Origin: Bacillus sp. FJAT-49711
GTDB taxonomy: Bacteria; Bacillota; Bacilli; Bacillales; Bacillaceae_C
Assembly: GCF_018343715.1 (NCBI RefSeq)
Contig: NZ_JAGYPL010000002.1
Span: 504,364 to 568,363 of the forward strand
Length of the DNA stretch: 64,000 nucleotides
Direction: 5' to 3'
Part shown: piece by piece, positions 35,820 to 44,524 of the stretch
Numbering within the stretch: position 1 is the first letter of the stretch
Layout: each line of letters opens with the position of its first letter
Notes under the pieces: model-generated
Databases searched by the model: none
Told to the model about the DNA's origin: nothing
What the model saw: the letters and a program-made list of their open reading frames with translations, nothing else
Program-made: the position numbers and the translations under genes

Positions 35820-37055
35820 TTATTCTGCGCGTTCCTCAAATAATTTACAAATTTCCGCAATGACAAGAACCGCTTTCTCCATATTATCGACAGAAATAAA
35901 TTCATATGGTCCATGAAAGTTTTCTCCGCCAGTAAAAATATTCGGAGTTGGGAGCCCCATATACGATAATTGTGAACCATCTGTACCACCGCGAATTGGA
36001 GAAACAATTGGTTCAATGCCAAGACTCTTCATAGCATCAGATGCGATATCGACAATTTCCTTCACAGGTTCAATTTTTTCTCTCATGTTATAGTATTGAT
36101 CGTTCATGTCCATAACAACACGGTCTTGTCCATACTTTTCATGTAGATTTGCCACAATATTTGCAACTAATGCTTTTCTTGCTTCAAAATTTTCACGTTC
36201 AAAATCTCTGATGATATAAGCAAGCTTCGTTTCTTCTACATCACCTTTAAAAGCAAGCAAATGATAAAAGCCTTCGTAGCCTTCTGTCAATTCTGGAGCT
36301 TCATTTGCAGGTAATGAATTGTGGAACTCCATCGCGATTTTTGCAGCGTTGACCATGGTTCCTTTTGCAGTCCCTGGGTGGATATTAGTTCCCCGGAATG
36401 TAAGTTTTAACCCAGCGGCATTAAAACTTTCGTACTGTAGTTCTCCAATTGGACCGCCATCCATCGTATATGCATATTCAGCATTGAATTTTTTAACATC
36501 AAACTTATGGGGGCCGCGGCCTATTTCTTCATCAGGGGTAAAGGCTACACGGATTTTTCCGTGCTTGATTTCAGGGTGCTTAATTAAATAATCCATAGCG
36601 GTCATGATTTCAGCAATTCCAGCCTTATTGTCCGCCCCTAAAAGAGTCGTTCCATCTGTTGTAATTAATGTGTGCCCCTTGTAGTTAGCTAGTGAAGGGA
36701 AATCTTTCTGTGAAAGAACAACATTTGAAGCTTCGTCCAATATAAGATCTTTTCCATCGTATTGTTCTACAATTTGAGGGTTTACAGCTTCACCAGTAAA
36801 ATCAGTAGCAGTGTCTACGTGAGCTAAAAAGCCGATAGTTGGTACTTTTTTCTCCGTATTTGCTGGTAGAGTTGCCATTACATAGCCATTTTCATCAATC
36901 GATACGTCCGCCATTCCAATTGCTTTCAACTCCTCTACGAGTTGATTTGCAAGAGTTAATTGTCCTTCTGTGGAGGGGCATGCAGTATTATTTTCATCTG
37001 ATTGGGTATTAATTTTTACGTATGAAACAAAACGTTGAATGATCTCATTTTTCAT
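35820..37055 (-). CDS. pepT: Peptidase T (tripeptidase, M20B)
   Basis: This is a 411-residue cytoplasmic dizinc aminotripeptidase. Zinc ligands and catalytic residues are visible: FLAHVDTA (His79, Asp81), LLGADNKAG, the catalytic glutamate pair in [11 protein letters not shown], and a C-terminal histidine in [22 protein letters not shown] is the dimerisation-domain signature. The ATG at 37055 is preferred since AGGAGG lies eight bases upstream; the ATG at 37061 is only two bases from it. It releases the N-terminal residue from tripeptides. It has no obvious operon partner. Confidence 0.95.
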   Translation of the reverse strand: MKNEIIQRFVSYVKINTQSDENNTACPSTEGQLTLANQLVEELKAIGMADVSIDENGYVMATLPANTEKKVPTIGFLAHVDTATDFTGEAVNPQIVEQYDGKDLILDEASNVVLSQKDFPSLANYKGHTLITTDGTTLLGADNKAGIAEIMTAMDYLIKHPEIKHGKIRVAFTPDEEIGRGPHKFDVKKFNAEYAYTMDGGPIGELQYESFNAAGLKLTFRGTNIHPGTAKGTMVNAAKIAMEFHNSLPANEAPELTEGYEGFYHLLAFKGDVEETKLAYIIRDFERENFEARKALVANIVANLHEKYGQDRVVMDMNDQYYNMREKIEPVKEIVDIASDAMKSLGIEPIVSPIRGGTDGSQLSYMGLPTPNIFTGGENFHGPYEFISVDNMEKAVLVIAEICKLFEERAE

Positions 37056-37113
37056 TCTCATTACCTCCTAGTGTTGATAACTACATATTACGAAATTTGA
37101 AGGGTAAAATAAA

Positions 37114-37147
37114 GAAGCCGGCATTCCTATTAGGGAAAGCGGCTTTT
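37114..37147 (-). terminator. Terminator of the HxlR gene
   Basis: AAGCCGCTTTCCC pairs with GGGAATGCCGGCTT on the minus strand, with TTTATTTT following. Confidence 0.7.
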
Positions 37148-37153
37148 CGTATC

Positions 37154-37212
37154 TAGCGCAAGCGACTATCCACGTACACTTTTCATGTACTTCGATAAAA
37201 AGACGCTTACGC
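37154..37212. repeat. Short inverted-repeat element R4
   Basis: AGCGCAAGCGAC... and ...GACGCTTACGCT form the ends of an imperfect hairpin containing GTAC arms. The AGCG-AAGCG end resembles the R1-R3 element ends, so it may be a deleted copy. Confidence 0.45.
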
Positions 37213-37215
37213 TGT

Positions 37216-37545
37216 TCAATTTATTTTCTCTTCTTTTTCAATTTCTAGCCAGTTCTCGCCCCATACTTCTATTTCCTTCATCAAAGGAGCTAAAGCCAAC
37301 CCTTTATCCGTTAAGGAATACTCAATCCGTACGGGAGTTTCAGGATACACTTGGCGTTTGACGATGCCTTCTTGTTCTAAGTCCTTTAATCTTTCGGATA
37401 AAACTCTGGCACTAATGGGCATGGCGGATTCGACTGAACAAAAACGCTGGGGTCCATTTAATAGCTGGTGAATAATTAACCCTGTCCAGCGTTGGCCTAA
37501 TATACTCATTGCTTTTTCAAACTTTGGGCATAACACATTATTCAA
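37216..37545 (-). CDS. HxlR-family redox-sensing regulator (YodB/CatR type)
   Basis: This is a 109-residue MarR/HxlR winged-helix protein. From the TTG at 37545 the protein begins with a cysteine at residue 6 followed by PKFEKAMSILGQRW. This matches B. subtilis YodB, whose Cys6 senses quinones and diamide by disulfide formation or alkylation. GAGGTGAG lies just before that TTG; the GTG at 37554 overlaps it. The recognition helix region is SARVLSERLKDLEQEGIV. It is divergent from a CatE-like dioxygenase and a nitroreductase, the usual detoxification targets, with an inverted-repeat operator between. Confidence 0.88.
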   Translation of the reverse strand: MNNVLCPKFEKAMSILGQRWTGLIIHQLLNGPQRFCSVESAMPISARVLSERLKDLEQEGIVKRQVYPETPVRIEYSLTDKGLALAPLMKEIEVWGENWLEIEKEEKIN

Positions 37546-37618
37546 AATACTCACCTCGCTAATTAGATTATATCACTTGCGCTACTAAATACCTATCATT
37601 TATTGAAGGGTGCCTTAT

Positions 37619-37666
37619 TTGACATTATAACATAATTATAGTAAAGTTACTTACATAAAGTAAGTA
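37619..37666 (+). promoter_or_regulatory. Promoter and HxlR-type operator for the dioxygenase operon
   Basis: TTGACA (37619) and TAAAGT (37642) are 17 bases apart. Just downstream, TACTTAC-ATAAA-GTAAGTA (37648-37666) is a perfect inverted repeat resembling YodB/CatR boxes and ending 15 bases before the start codon. Confidence 0.7.
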
Positions 37667-37681
37667 TAGAGGGGGATAAAT

Positions 37682-38521
37682 TTGAAACAACCCACTATCA
37701 TTAAACAAGCTGTACTGATTGTAAGGAATTTAGAAAAAACAGAAGCTTTTTATGAAAAAGTTCTCGGATTTAAAGTAATTGAACGAACAAATGAAAAAGT
37801 TGCTCTATCTGCCGATGGGGAAAAAGCATTATTAATTCTTGAACAGAATCAAGATGCAGTACCTCGAAACCCGAGAACTACTGGCTTATACCACCTAGCT
37901 TTTCTATTGCCGGAGCGTTCACATCTTGCCGATATTGTACATTATTTTATTCAAACTCGTTATCCTTTGCAAGGGGCTTCGGACCATCATGTAAGTGAAG
38001 CGCTGTACATGGCTGATCCAGAGGGCAATGGGATTGAAATATATACTGACAGGGCACCGGAAGAATGGAGATGGCAAGAAGGGCAAGTCTTTATGACGAC
38101 AGAAGCTCTTGACATTGAGGATCTTTTAAGAGATGCTACTGAAACGGGATGGCAAGGCATGCCCGAAAGAACGGTCATTGGGCATATTCACTTGCAAGTT
38201 TCTGAGTTGAACAAAACTCGTGAGTTTTATTGTGACGGTCTTGGATTTGATCTTGTGCTTAACTACGGATCCCAAGCCTCGTTCATTTCGAAAAATAAAT
38301 ATCATCATCATATTGGATTAAATACATGGAATAGCAAGGGTGCTCCTGCACCGGCTAAAAATAGTACGGGACTAAAAAATTATACAATAGTCCTGCCTAG
38401 CGATGAAGAAAAGCAAAAAGTCATAGACCGTTTGAAAGAAATAAATGCTTCACTTTCCTTGGATAATGGGAAAATTATAACGGAAGACCCATCGGGAACA
38501 GAGATCGTTTTAGAAGTGTAA
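37682..38521 (+). CDS. VOC-superfamily dioxygenase (CatE/MhqO-like)
   Basis: This is a 279-residue two-module vicinal-oxygen-chelate protein. Module 1 (AVLIVRNLEKTEAFYEKVLGF ... LYHLAFLLP ... GNGIEIYTD) and module 2 (GHIHLQVSELNKTREFYCDGLGF ... SGTEIVLEV) each have the VOC pattern. Metal ligands are expected from the histidines in module 2 (HIHLQV, HHHIGLN) and a terminal glutamate. This organisation fits Bacillus catechol-2,3-dioxygenase CatE or hydroquinone dioxygenases, which open quinol rings. The TTG start follows GAGGGGGAT. It is co-transcribed with the nitroreductase 18 bases downstream. Confidence 0.82.
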   Translation: MKQPTIIKQAVLIVRNLEKTEAFYEKVLGFKVIERTNEKVALSADGEKALLILEQNQDAVPRNPRTTGLYHLAFLLPERSHLADIVHYFIQTRYPLQGASDHHVSEALYMADPEGNGIEIYTDRAPEEWRWQEGQVFMTTEALDIEDLLRDATETGWQGMPERTVIGHIHLQVSELNKTREFYCDGLGFDLVLNYGSQASFISKNKYHHHIGLNTWNSKGAPAPAKNSTGLKNYTIVLPSDEEKQKVIDRLKEINASLSLDNGKIITEDPSGTEIVLEV

Positions 38522-38539
38522 ATAGAGGAGAGAAGATTA

Positions 38540-39148
38540 ATGATTCAAACAAAACAAAACTTTTATACTGCAGTTGAAAATAGACGTTCAATATACGGAA
38601 TAAGCAAAGAAACACTTATATCAGATGAACGAATTGAAGAAATAATCGCTCATGCGATAAAGCATGCTCCGTCAGCGTATAACTCGCAAAGCGGTCGTGC
38701 AGTTATTTTACTTGGAGAAAACCATGAAAAACTGTGGAATATTACAGAGGCGGCATTAAGAGAAAAGGTATCTGCTGAGAAATTTAAACCGACGGAAGAG
38801 AAAATGGCAAACTTTCGAAATGGTTACGGAACGATTTTATTTTTCGAAGATCAAACAGTAGTGCAATCTTTACAAGAAAAGTTTCCATCATATAAAGAAA
38901 AAATGCCTGAGTATTCATTACAATCATCAGGGATGCTTCAATATATTGTTTGGGCAGCGCTAGAAGTAGAAGGGCTTGGTGCATCATTGCAGCATTATAA
39001 TCCTATTATTGATGAAGCAGTCAAACAAATTTGGGACATACCTGAAAGCTGGAAGCTTATGTCACAAATGCCATTTGGAAAGCCGACCGCAGATCCGCGT
39101 GAAAAACAATATAATAGTGTGGAAGAAAGAATGAAGGTTTTTAAATAA
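38540..39148 (+). CDS. Nitroreductase-family protein (FMN oxidoreductase)
   Basis: This is a 202-residue protein with the nitroreductase start pattern NRRSIYGISKETLISDERIEEII, then HAPSAYNSQSGRAVIL, where the flavin-binding serine and asparagine lie. GLGASLQHYNPIIDEAV and MPFGKPT near the C-terminus are also typical. It is expected to reduce quinones or nitro compounds with NAD(P)H in the cytoplasm. It is the second gene of the YodB-type-regulated pair, preceded by AGAGGAGAG. It resembles the YfhC-like branch more than YodC. Confidence 0.85.
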   Translation: MIQTKQNFYTAVENRRSIYGISKETLISDERIEEIIAHAIKHAPSAYNSQSGRAVILLGENHEKLWNITEAALREKVSAEKFKPTEEKMANFRNGYGTILFFEDQTVVQSLQEKFPSYKEKMPEYSLQSSGMLQYIVWAALEVEGLGASLQHYNPIIDEAVKQIWDIPESWKLMSQMPFGKPTADPREKQYNSVEERMKVFK

Positions 39149-39156
39149 TTTACACA

Positions 39157-39197
39157 GATCCGAATATTGCACATGCATATATTCGGATCGTTTTTTA
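39157..39197 (+). terminator. Terminator of the dioxygenase-nitroreductase operon
   Basis: GATCCGAATAT pairs perfectly with ATATTCGGATC and is followed by TTTTTT. The remaining stretch to 39523 shows no supportable feature; a 66-codon reading frame over it lacks a ribosome binding site. Confidence 0.85.
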
Positions 39198-39523
39198 TTT
39201 TCGCAAATAAAGGAAAGAAGTTACTAGGAATTTTGATTAACTTACTGCCAAGTTTTGTGCTGTTTTTACCGATCTTATCGAGCGGGGGAGGGCTTTGGCA
39301 TATAATGAAGAGTCTCCTTCAAGGTAGATTTCAACTATTCAAGTGTCTTTTTTTAACTATCGATTAATTCAATTTCCCACATTCCGATAACCTTTGCAAG
39401 AATGAAATTTGTAGCTGAGCCCTGAATGAAAACAGCACTAACGACTCCAATTCATACAATCTTTTTTTCTATTCATTACATTACCCCGAAACTAGGATAT
39501 TTATAGTTTCTTTTTCCGTATCT

Positions 39524-40882
39524 TTATAAAGAGTTTTCATCCATTACAAAGTTCAAACGATAAATACGGCGTGGTCTTCCTTTGTGGGTCACTTTTTCCT
39601 CACCAACAATTTCTACCATCTTGGCATCCATTAATTTTAGTAAGATTCGATTTGCACTTCTTACTGTAATCTTTAAAGTAGATGCCAATTCCCGAGCTGT
39701 ATAATCGTATTTCCTATATCTAGCTACACGAGCCATTAGCCTTGTCATATATGTAGCTGACATACCTGCTGCTTGGGCTTGGTCTAATAACTCTGCATCA
39801 GTGATAGCTAACTCATATCTTTCATATTGTGTGTGAGAAGTAATATCTACAGGTCCTAAAACACTACGATCTTCGCGAACAATATAACAAACATCTCCAC
39901 CAACCTCCTTAGATTGTCGGAGTGCTAAGCGTGCATGAGTCCCAGCCTCAGCAGCAGTTCTTCCGAAGCCAATTCCAATACATAGTGAAATTCCAAGTTT
40001 GTTTTTTGTATCTTGGAGTAAGGGGATAAATTTATACCCTCTTGTTTCGCGTTCAAATATTCCTCTTGTTGTGATAAATAAATATTCCTCGCCACCTAGA
40101 ATCGTAAGATGACCGTCAAGCAATTTTGTATAGTCCAGTAACATTTGATGGATACTTAACTTTAATAATTGCACATCATGCTCCGATGTGAACTTCTCAA
40201 TACCGCGGTCTAGGTTGTCTACATTTATTAACCCAAAAACAATTTGTGCTTCCTTATTTTTTCTAATATCTGTTGCCAATAGCGCACGTTCTAAGGAAAC
40301 AATCATGTCCTGTTTAGTCGGTGTTACCCATTCGTGTGGTATGTTTAATTCTTTAAGTTGAGAGGAAACTTTTTGAATACCTGTAAGCGGAATGGCTCCA
40401 CGCTCATGATAGTTTTTTGCATGAAATTTAACAATATCATTTATCGATAGAATAGATGATTGGTTTTGATAGACAATAAGTTCACAAGTTTCTTCTTCAA
40501 GTTCTACCAGAATTTGTTCAACATATTTTACCTCAACCGTATCGATCGATAAAAGCACCAGATTAAAAGTGTTTTTTACTGAGAACAATGAACGATATAA
40601 GGCAGTACCTAATAATGTTACAGGGTGTACAGGTATGTTAAATTCATATTCTTGCTTGGCCATATTGTACAAATGATATTCGGTAAACAATAAAACATCT
40701 ATGTCTTTTAAGAAATCTTCAGGAATATTGGGGCTAGTACAAGCAGAATCAACATTGAAATAGGAAGCTTTAAAATTTGGAAATGACTTTAAAGTTTCTT
40801 TAGTAAGTTGGTCTAATTCTTTTGGACCGATAATTCCAATAAGAACCTCAGATTCATTGCGTCCGTTATTCTCGATTGACAA
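39524..40882 (-). CDS. Transcriptional regulator with GTP-cyclohydrolase-III/GGDEF-like sensor and C-terminal winged helix
   Basis: This is a 452-residue protein in three parts. Residues ~1-200 look like a two-lobed sensor (VLIGIIGPKELDQL, IDVLLFTEYHLYNMA). Residues ~215-345 carry LDGHLTILGGEEYLFI and GISLCIGIGFGRTAAEAGTHARLAL, closely resembling the GGDN and IGIGRTAEDA segments of archaeal GTP cyclohydrolase III, a relative of GGDEF cyclases. Residues ~375-445 are a winged helix (YTARELASTLKITVRSANRILLKL). The TTG start follows AAGGTGG. It is divergent from the sulfatase/ABC locus and is its likely regulator. I do not know a characterised homologue; nucleotide sensing is an inference. Confidence 0.7.
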   Translation of the reverse strand: MSIENNGRNESEVLIGIIGPKELDQLTKETLKSFPNFKASYFNVDSACTSPNIPEDFLKDIDVLLFTEYHLYNMAKQEYEFNIPVHPVTLLGTALYRSLFSVKNTFNLVLLSIDTVEVKYVEQILVELEEETCELIVYQNQSSILSINDIVKFHAKNYHERGAIPLTGIQKVSSQLKELNIPHEWVTPTKQDMIVSLERALLATDIRKNKEAQIVFGLINVDNLDRGIEKFTSEHDVQLLKLSIHQMLLDYTKLLDGHLTILGGEEYLFITTRGIFERETRGYKFIPLLQDTKNKLGISLCIGIGFGRTAAEAGTHARLALRQSKEVGGDVCYIVREDRSVLGPVDITSHTQYERYELAITDAELLDQAQAAGMSATYMTRLMARVARYRKYDYTARELASTLKITVRSANRILLKLMDAKMVEIVGEEKVTHKGRPRRIYRLNFVMDENSL

Positions 40883-41008
40883 TGATTACACCACCTTAAT
40901 GAATGTGTGTGTCCTTTTATCTTTCATCTTACTTTTTTAAAAGGGAGGTGTCAAAGGTAATTGTACGAGGAGTTAGAGGAAATTAATAATGGACCATTTA
41001 AAGACAAA

Positions 41009-41055
41009 TAAAAGACTTGTCTTTTAAAAAACGTATTATAGAATAATATACAAAG
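41009..41055 (+). promoter_or_regulatory. Operator-promoter of the epimerase-aldolase unit
   Basis: TAAAAGAC-TT-GTCTTTTA (41009-41026) is a perfect inverted repeat. Its TTGTCT can serve as a -35 element with TAGAAT 16 bases on. The same palindrome precedes the gene at 43342. Confidence 0.65.
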
Positions 41056-41092
41056 TGGAATTCAAAATTCGGAAAATTTTTGAGGTGATGAG

Positions 41093-42109
41093 TTGAAAAC
41101 GATTGAGGAGTTAGAGAATTTTATGTCGGAGCCTTCAGCACAACTCCTGCGTGATATAGCGCTGATAGATGGAGATATTTTAATCCTTGGTGTTGGAGGG
41201 AAAATGGGTCCAACATTAGCGAAGTTGGCAAAAAGTGCAATTGATAAGGCTGGAATTGAAAAAAAAGTAATAGGAGTATCACGATTTTCTTCTGGCGATT
41301 TAAAGAATGAATTAGAGGATTATGGTATAGAGACGATTGCAGCAGATTTATTGGATGAAAAATCACTTCAATCGTTGCCTGATGTTAAAAATGTTATTTA
41401 TATGGCGGGTAATAAATTTGGAACTGTTGGGAATGAGCATTTTACTTGGGCAATGAATGCTTATTTACCAGGTAGAATTGCAGAAAAATTTTCTAAATCA
41501 CGAATTGTCGCTTTCTCGACGGGCAATGTTTATCCCTTAACGAAGACAGTTAGAAATAATTGTTCGGAAGATTCAACGGTAAACCCGATTGGTGAGTATG
41601 CGCAATCCTGCTTAGGGCGTGAACGTGTGTTAACGTATTTTTCACATGTAAATAAGACCCCAATGCTTTTATTTAGGTTAAATTATGCAATAGATTTACG
41701 CTATGGTGTTTTATCGGAAATTGCCAAAAATGTGTATGGTGAACAAGCGATTGATCTTACGATGGGTAATGTTAATGTCATATGGCAAGGGGATGCTAAT
41801 GAATATGCCATCCGTTCCTTGCTTCATTGTAATACATCTGTAAAAGTGCTAAATGTTACAGGACCCGAAACACTTTCCATTCGTTGGTTAGCGGAGGAAT
41901 TCGGCAAACGATTTGGGAAAGTACCAATCTTTGCGAATGAGGAACAAGATTTTGCATTATTAAATAATGCGGCAAATGCACACCAATTATTTGGATATCC
42001 AAAAGTGACGATTCAACAAATGGTTGATATGGTGGCGGATTGGATATCCAATGACGGTGATACGTTAAATAAACCCACTCATTTTCAAGAGCGGGAAGGT
42101 GCATTTTAA
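41093..42109 (+). CDS. NAD-dependent epimerase/dehydratase family protein, atypical SDR
   Basis: This is a 338-residue extended short-chain dehydrogenase. The glycine-rich motif is ILGVGGKMGPTLAKLA near residue 32, and DLLDEKSL and NVIYMAGN follow the Rossmann pattern. The catalytic tyrosine region reads EYAQSCLGRERV, so the expected YxxxK lysine is a cysteine. FSTGNVYP supplies the serine/threonine. The TTG start follows GAGGTGATG. Its stop is directly followed by the ATG of the DapA-like gene, so the two are coupled. It probably oxidises or epimerises a sugar acid or amino sugar; with the lysine missing, the chemistry may be unusual. Confidence 0.78.
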   Translation: MKTIEELENFMSEPSAQLLRDIALIDGDILILGVGGKMGPTLAKLAKSAIDKAGIEKKVIGVSRFSSGDLKNELEDYGIETIAADLLDEKSLQSLPDVKNVIYMAGNKFGTVGNEHFTWAMNAYLPGRIAEKFSKSRIVAFSTGNVYPLTKTVRNNCSEDSTVNPIGEYAQSCLGRERVLTYFSHVNKTPMLLFRLNYAIDLRYGVLSEIAKNVYGEQAIDLTMGNVNVIWQGDANEYAIRSLLHCNTSVKVLNVTGPETLSIRWLAEEFGKRFGKVPIFANEEQDFALLNNAANAHQLFGYPKVTIQQMVDMVADWISNDGDTLNKPTHFQEREGAF

Positions 42110-43162
42110 ATGTTAAACATAAATGTGAAAAAACGTCTACATGAGGGAACTGTCATACCAGCACATCCATTGGCATTGACAGAAGATAGACGCCTTGATA
42201 CAGCGCGGCAACGAGCTCTCACTCAGTACTATATTGATGCAGGTGCAGGTGGGATTGCGGTTGGTGTACATACAACTCAATTCGAAATTAGAGATCCGAA
42301 ATATGGTCTATATGAAGAAGTGTTGACTTTAGCGATAGAAGAGATTGAGCGAGCAGGGGTAGCTGAATCTTTTATAAAAATTGGCGGGATTAGCGGACCC
42401 TTGGAGCAAGCAATAAACGAGGCAACGTTATTAAAAAATGTTGGATACGATTTAGGTCTGCTCAGCATGGGTGGCTTAGGATCAGACTCCGAAGAGGATT
42501 TGCTTGAGCGCACAAAGGAAATTGCCAAAGTTATACCAATATTTGGCTTCTATTTGCAACAATCAGTTGGCGGGAGGGTGCTAACGTATGACTTCTGGAA
42601 AACATTAGCGGATATTCCAAATGTTCATGCTATAAAAATTGCACCATTTAATCGATATCAGACTTTGGATGTAATAAGGGCGGTTTGTCATTCGCGCAGA
42701 AATGAAGAAATAGCAATCTATACTGGAAACGACGACAATATTGTAAATGATCTTTTAACGACATATAGAATAGATGTTAATGGTAAAAAGATTTATAAAC
42801 CAGTAGTCGGGGGGTTGCTTGGGCATTGGGCTGTATGGACAAAACAGGCTGTGGAAATGTTTGGAGAAATTAGGAATGCGAGAGAGAAAGGCACTATTTC
42901 GAGTGAACTGCTTACATTGGGGCAGGAAATTACTGATGCAAATGCAGCCTTTTTCGATGCTAATAATAATTTCAAAGGATGCATTGCAGGAATTAATGAA
43001 GTTCTTGCAAGGCAAGGACTTCTAAAAGGGAATTGGTGTTTATTGGAAAAGGAGAAATTGAGTTCAGGTCAATCAAGACAAATTGACAGGGTATATGCTG
43101 CATATCCCCACTTGCATGATGATGAATTTGTAAAGTCAAACTTGAAAAAGTGGTTGAGCTAG
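42110..43162 (+). CDS. Dihydrodipicolinate synthase/N-acetylneuraminate lyase family protein
   Basis: This is a 350-residue TIM-barrel aldolase of the DapA/NanA superfamily. GGIAVGVHTTQFEIRD occupies the pyruvate-carboxylate-binding position and the Schiff-base lysine is in VHAIKIAPFNRYQT near residue 180. The C-terminal portion is about 50 residues longer than DapA. The start ATG abuts the upstream stop (TAAATG) and GGAAGGTG lies in the upstream gene. In this context it would cleave a 2-keto-3-deoxy sugar acid formed from the incoming glycan unit, giving pyruvate; that step is an inference. Confidence 0.83.
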   Translation: MLNINVKKRLHEGTVIPAHPLALTEDRRLDTARQRALTQYYIDAGAGGIAVGVHTTQFEIRDPKYGLYEEVLTLAIEEIERAGVAESFIKIGGISGPLEQAINEATLLKNVGYDLGLLSMGGLGSDSEEDLLERTKEIAKVIPIFGFYLQQSVGGRVLTYDFWKTLADIPNVHAIKIAPFNRYQTLDVIRAVCHSRRNEEIAIYTGNDDNIVNDLLTTYRIDVNGKKIYKPVVGGLLGHWAVWTKQAVEMFGEIRNAREKGTISSELLTLGQEITDANAAFFDANNNFKGCIAGINEVLARQGLLKGNWCLLEKEKLSSGQSRQIDRVYAAYPHLHDDEFVKSNLKKWLS

Positions 43163-43228
43163 TGAGAAACATAGATTCCATACTATACTTTTTTAGAGAG
43201 TTATAAAAGTAGATAATTAAGGACTATT

Positions 43229-43265
43229 TTAAGACTTGTCTTTTAATGAGGATATTCATAAAATA
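43229..43265 (+). promoter_or_regulatory. Second copy of the shared operator-promoter
   Basis: TTAAGAC-TT-GTCTTTTAA (43229-43246) matches the palindrome at 41009, and TTGTCT followed after 17 bases by TAAAAT gives a plausible promoter for the dehydrogenase-ABC unit. Confidence 0.65.
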
Positions 43266-43341
43266 AAAAGAATAGAATAATGTGAATTTCTACTCTCATG
43301 GCATGAATATGAAAACGGTAACAAAGGGAGGAGGGTTGGAT

Positions 43342-44475
43342 GTGGGAGAAAAGTTAGGAGTTGCAATTATTGGCAGTGGGGGGATCTCTTACGCCCATGT
43401 AGAGGCGTATCAACAATTCAGCCATCAGTGTTCAATCAAAGCGGTTTGTGATGTAAGTGCAGATAGAGCCAATCATCTAGCTTCCTATATTGATAAAGAA
43501 ACAGAAATATATATAAACTATAAAGACATTTTATCCCGCAACGATATCGATGTTGTCTCAATATGCACACCCCCGTACACGCATAAAGAAGTTGTGGTGG
43601 AGGCATTAAAACATGGAAAACATGTTCTTTGCGAAAAGCCGCTAGCTGCTTCCTTGCAAGAATGTGACGAAATGATAGCGGCATCAAAAAAGTATAATAG
43701 GAAGTTATCCATTGCTTTCCAAAGTAGGTATGAAAAAGACTTTTTGCAAGTTAAGCATGTTATGGAATCTGGAATGTTAAATCCTATTACTTTCAGTCAA
43801 CTGAATGCGCTTTATTGGCGTGGGGATTCCTATTACGAAGTAGACTGGCGGGGAAAGTGGGAAACAGAATGTGGTGGAGCAACGATTAATCTAGAAATTC
43901 ATTTGTTGGATATTTTTATCTGGTTGCTTGGTAAGGTTGAAACTGTCTATGCAGAAATGGAAACAATTTCCCATGATATCGATGTAGAGGATCTTTCAAT
44001 GGCCACACTGAAATTCGCAGATGGTTCTATTGGACAAGTCAATGGGACCTCGAGCTCAGTCATTAATACAATGGGATTTAATATTTCAGGGGAAAATAAA
44101 GGAATAAGCATTCCACTTAAGTTCCATGCGCTTAAAGAAAATGAAGGTGGCTTTCCATTGGAAGATAGGGAAGGTCTAAAATATCTAGAAAATAAAGCTA
44201 GTGAAATTCAGGTGGGACATCTTGGACATACAGGCCCCGTAAATGACTTATTCCAAGCCATAAAAAATGACCGGGAACCATTAGTAAATGGTGAAGAAGC
44301 AAGGCGAGTCATAGAGATTATTACAGCCATTTATAAATCGGCAACTACTGGTGAAAGGATACCTTTGCCAATTTCAAGTAATGACCCATGGTATACGACG
44401 GAGGGGTTGCATCATCTTGTAAAAAAAGGAAGAGGGAAGAAGGTTTCTTCTGGAATTGGTCTTAAGGCTAAATAG
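43342..44475 (+). CDS. Gfo/Idh/MocA-family oxidoreductase (glycan locus)
   Basis: This is a 377-residue protein with VAIIGSGGISYAHVEAY, the catalytic CEKPLA motif and a substrate domain (GGATINLEIHLLDIFIWLLG). Start GTG 43342 follows GGGAGGAGGG by about seven bases; earlier starts (43282, 43336) give poorer spacing. It heads the transcription unit that continues with the solute-binding protein and permeases, so it likely acts on the imported sugar. The substrate is unknown. Confidence 0.83.
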   Translation: MGEKLGVAIIGSGGISYAHVEAYQQFSHQCSIKAVCDVSADRANHLASYIDKETEIYINYKDILSRNDIDVVSICTPPYTHKEVVVEALKHGKHVLCEKPLAASLQECDEMIAASKKYNRKLSIAFQSRYEKDFLQVKHVMESGMLNPITFSQLNALYWRGDSYYEVDWRGKWETECGGATINLEIHLLDIFIWLLGKVETVYAEMETISHDIDVEDLSMATLKFADGSIGQVNGTSSSVINTMGFNISGENKGISIPLKFHALKENEGGFPLEDREGLKYLENKASEIQVGHLGHTGPVNDLFQAIKNDREPLVNGEEARRVIEIITAIYKSATTGERIPLPISSNDPWYTTEGLHHLVKKGRGKKVSSGIGLKAK

Positions 44476-44524
44476 CTGTTTGAATAAATTAAGATTAAAA
44501 ACAATAAAAAGGGGAGGCTTTAAT

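Noticed and set aside
39167-39367. 66-codon hydrophobic reading frame after the nitroreductase
   Set aside because: It begins inside the terminator hairpin, has no ribosome binding site, and resembles no family.
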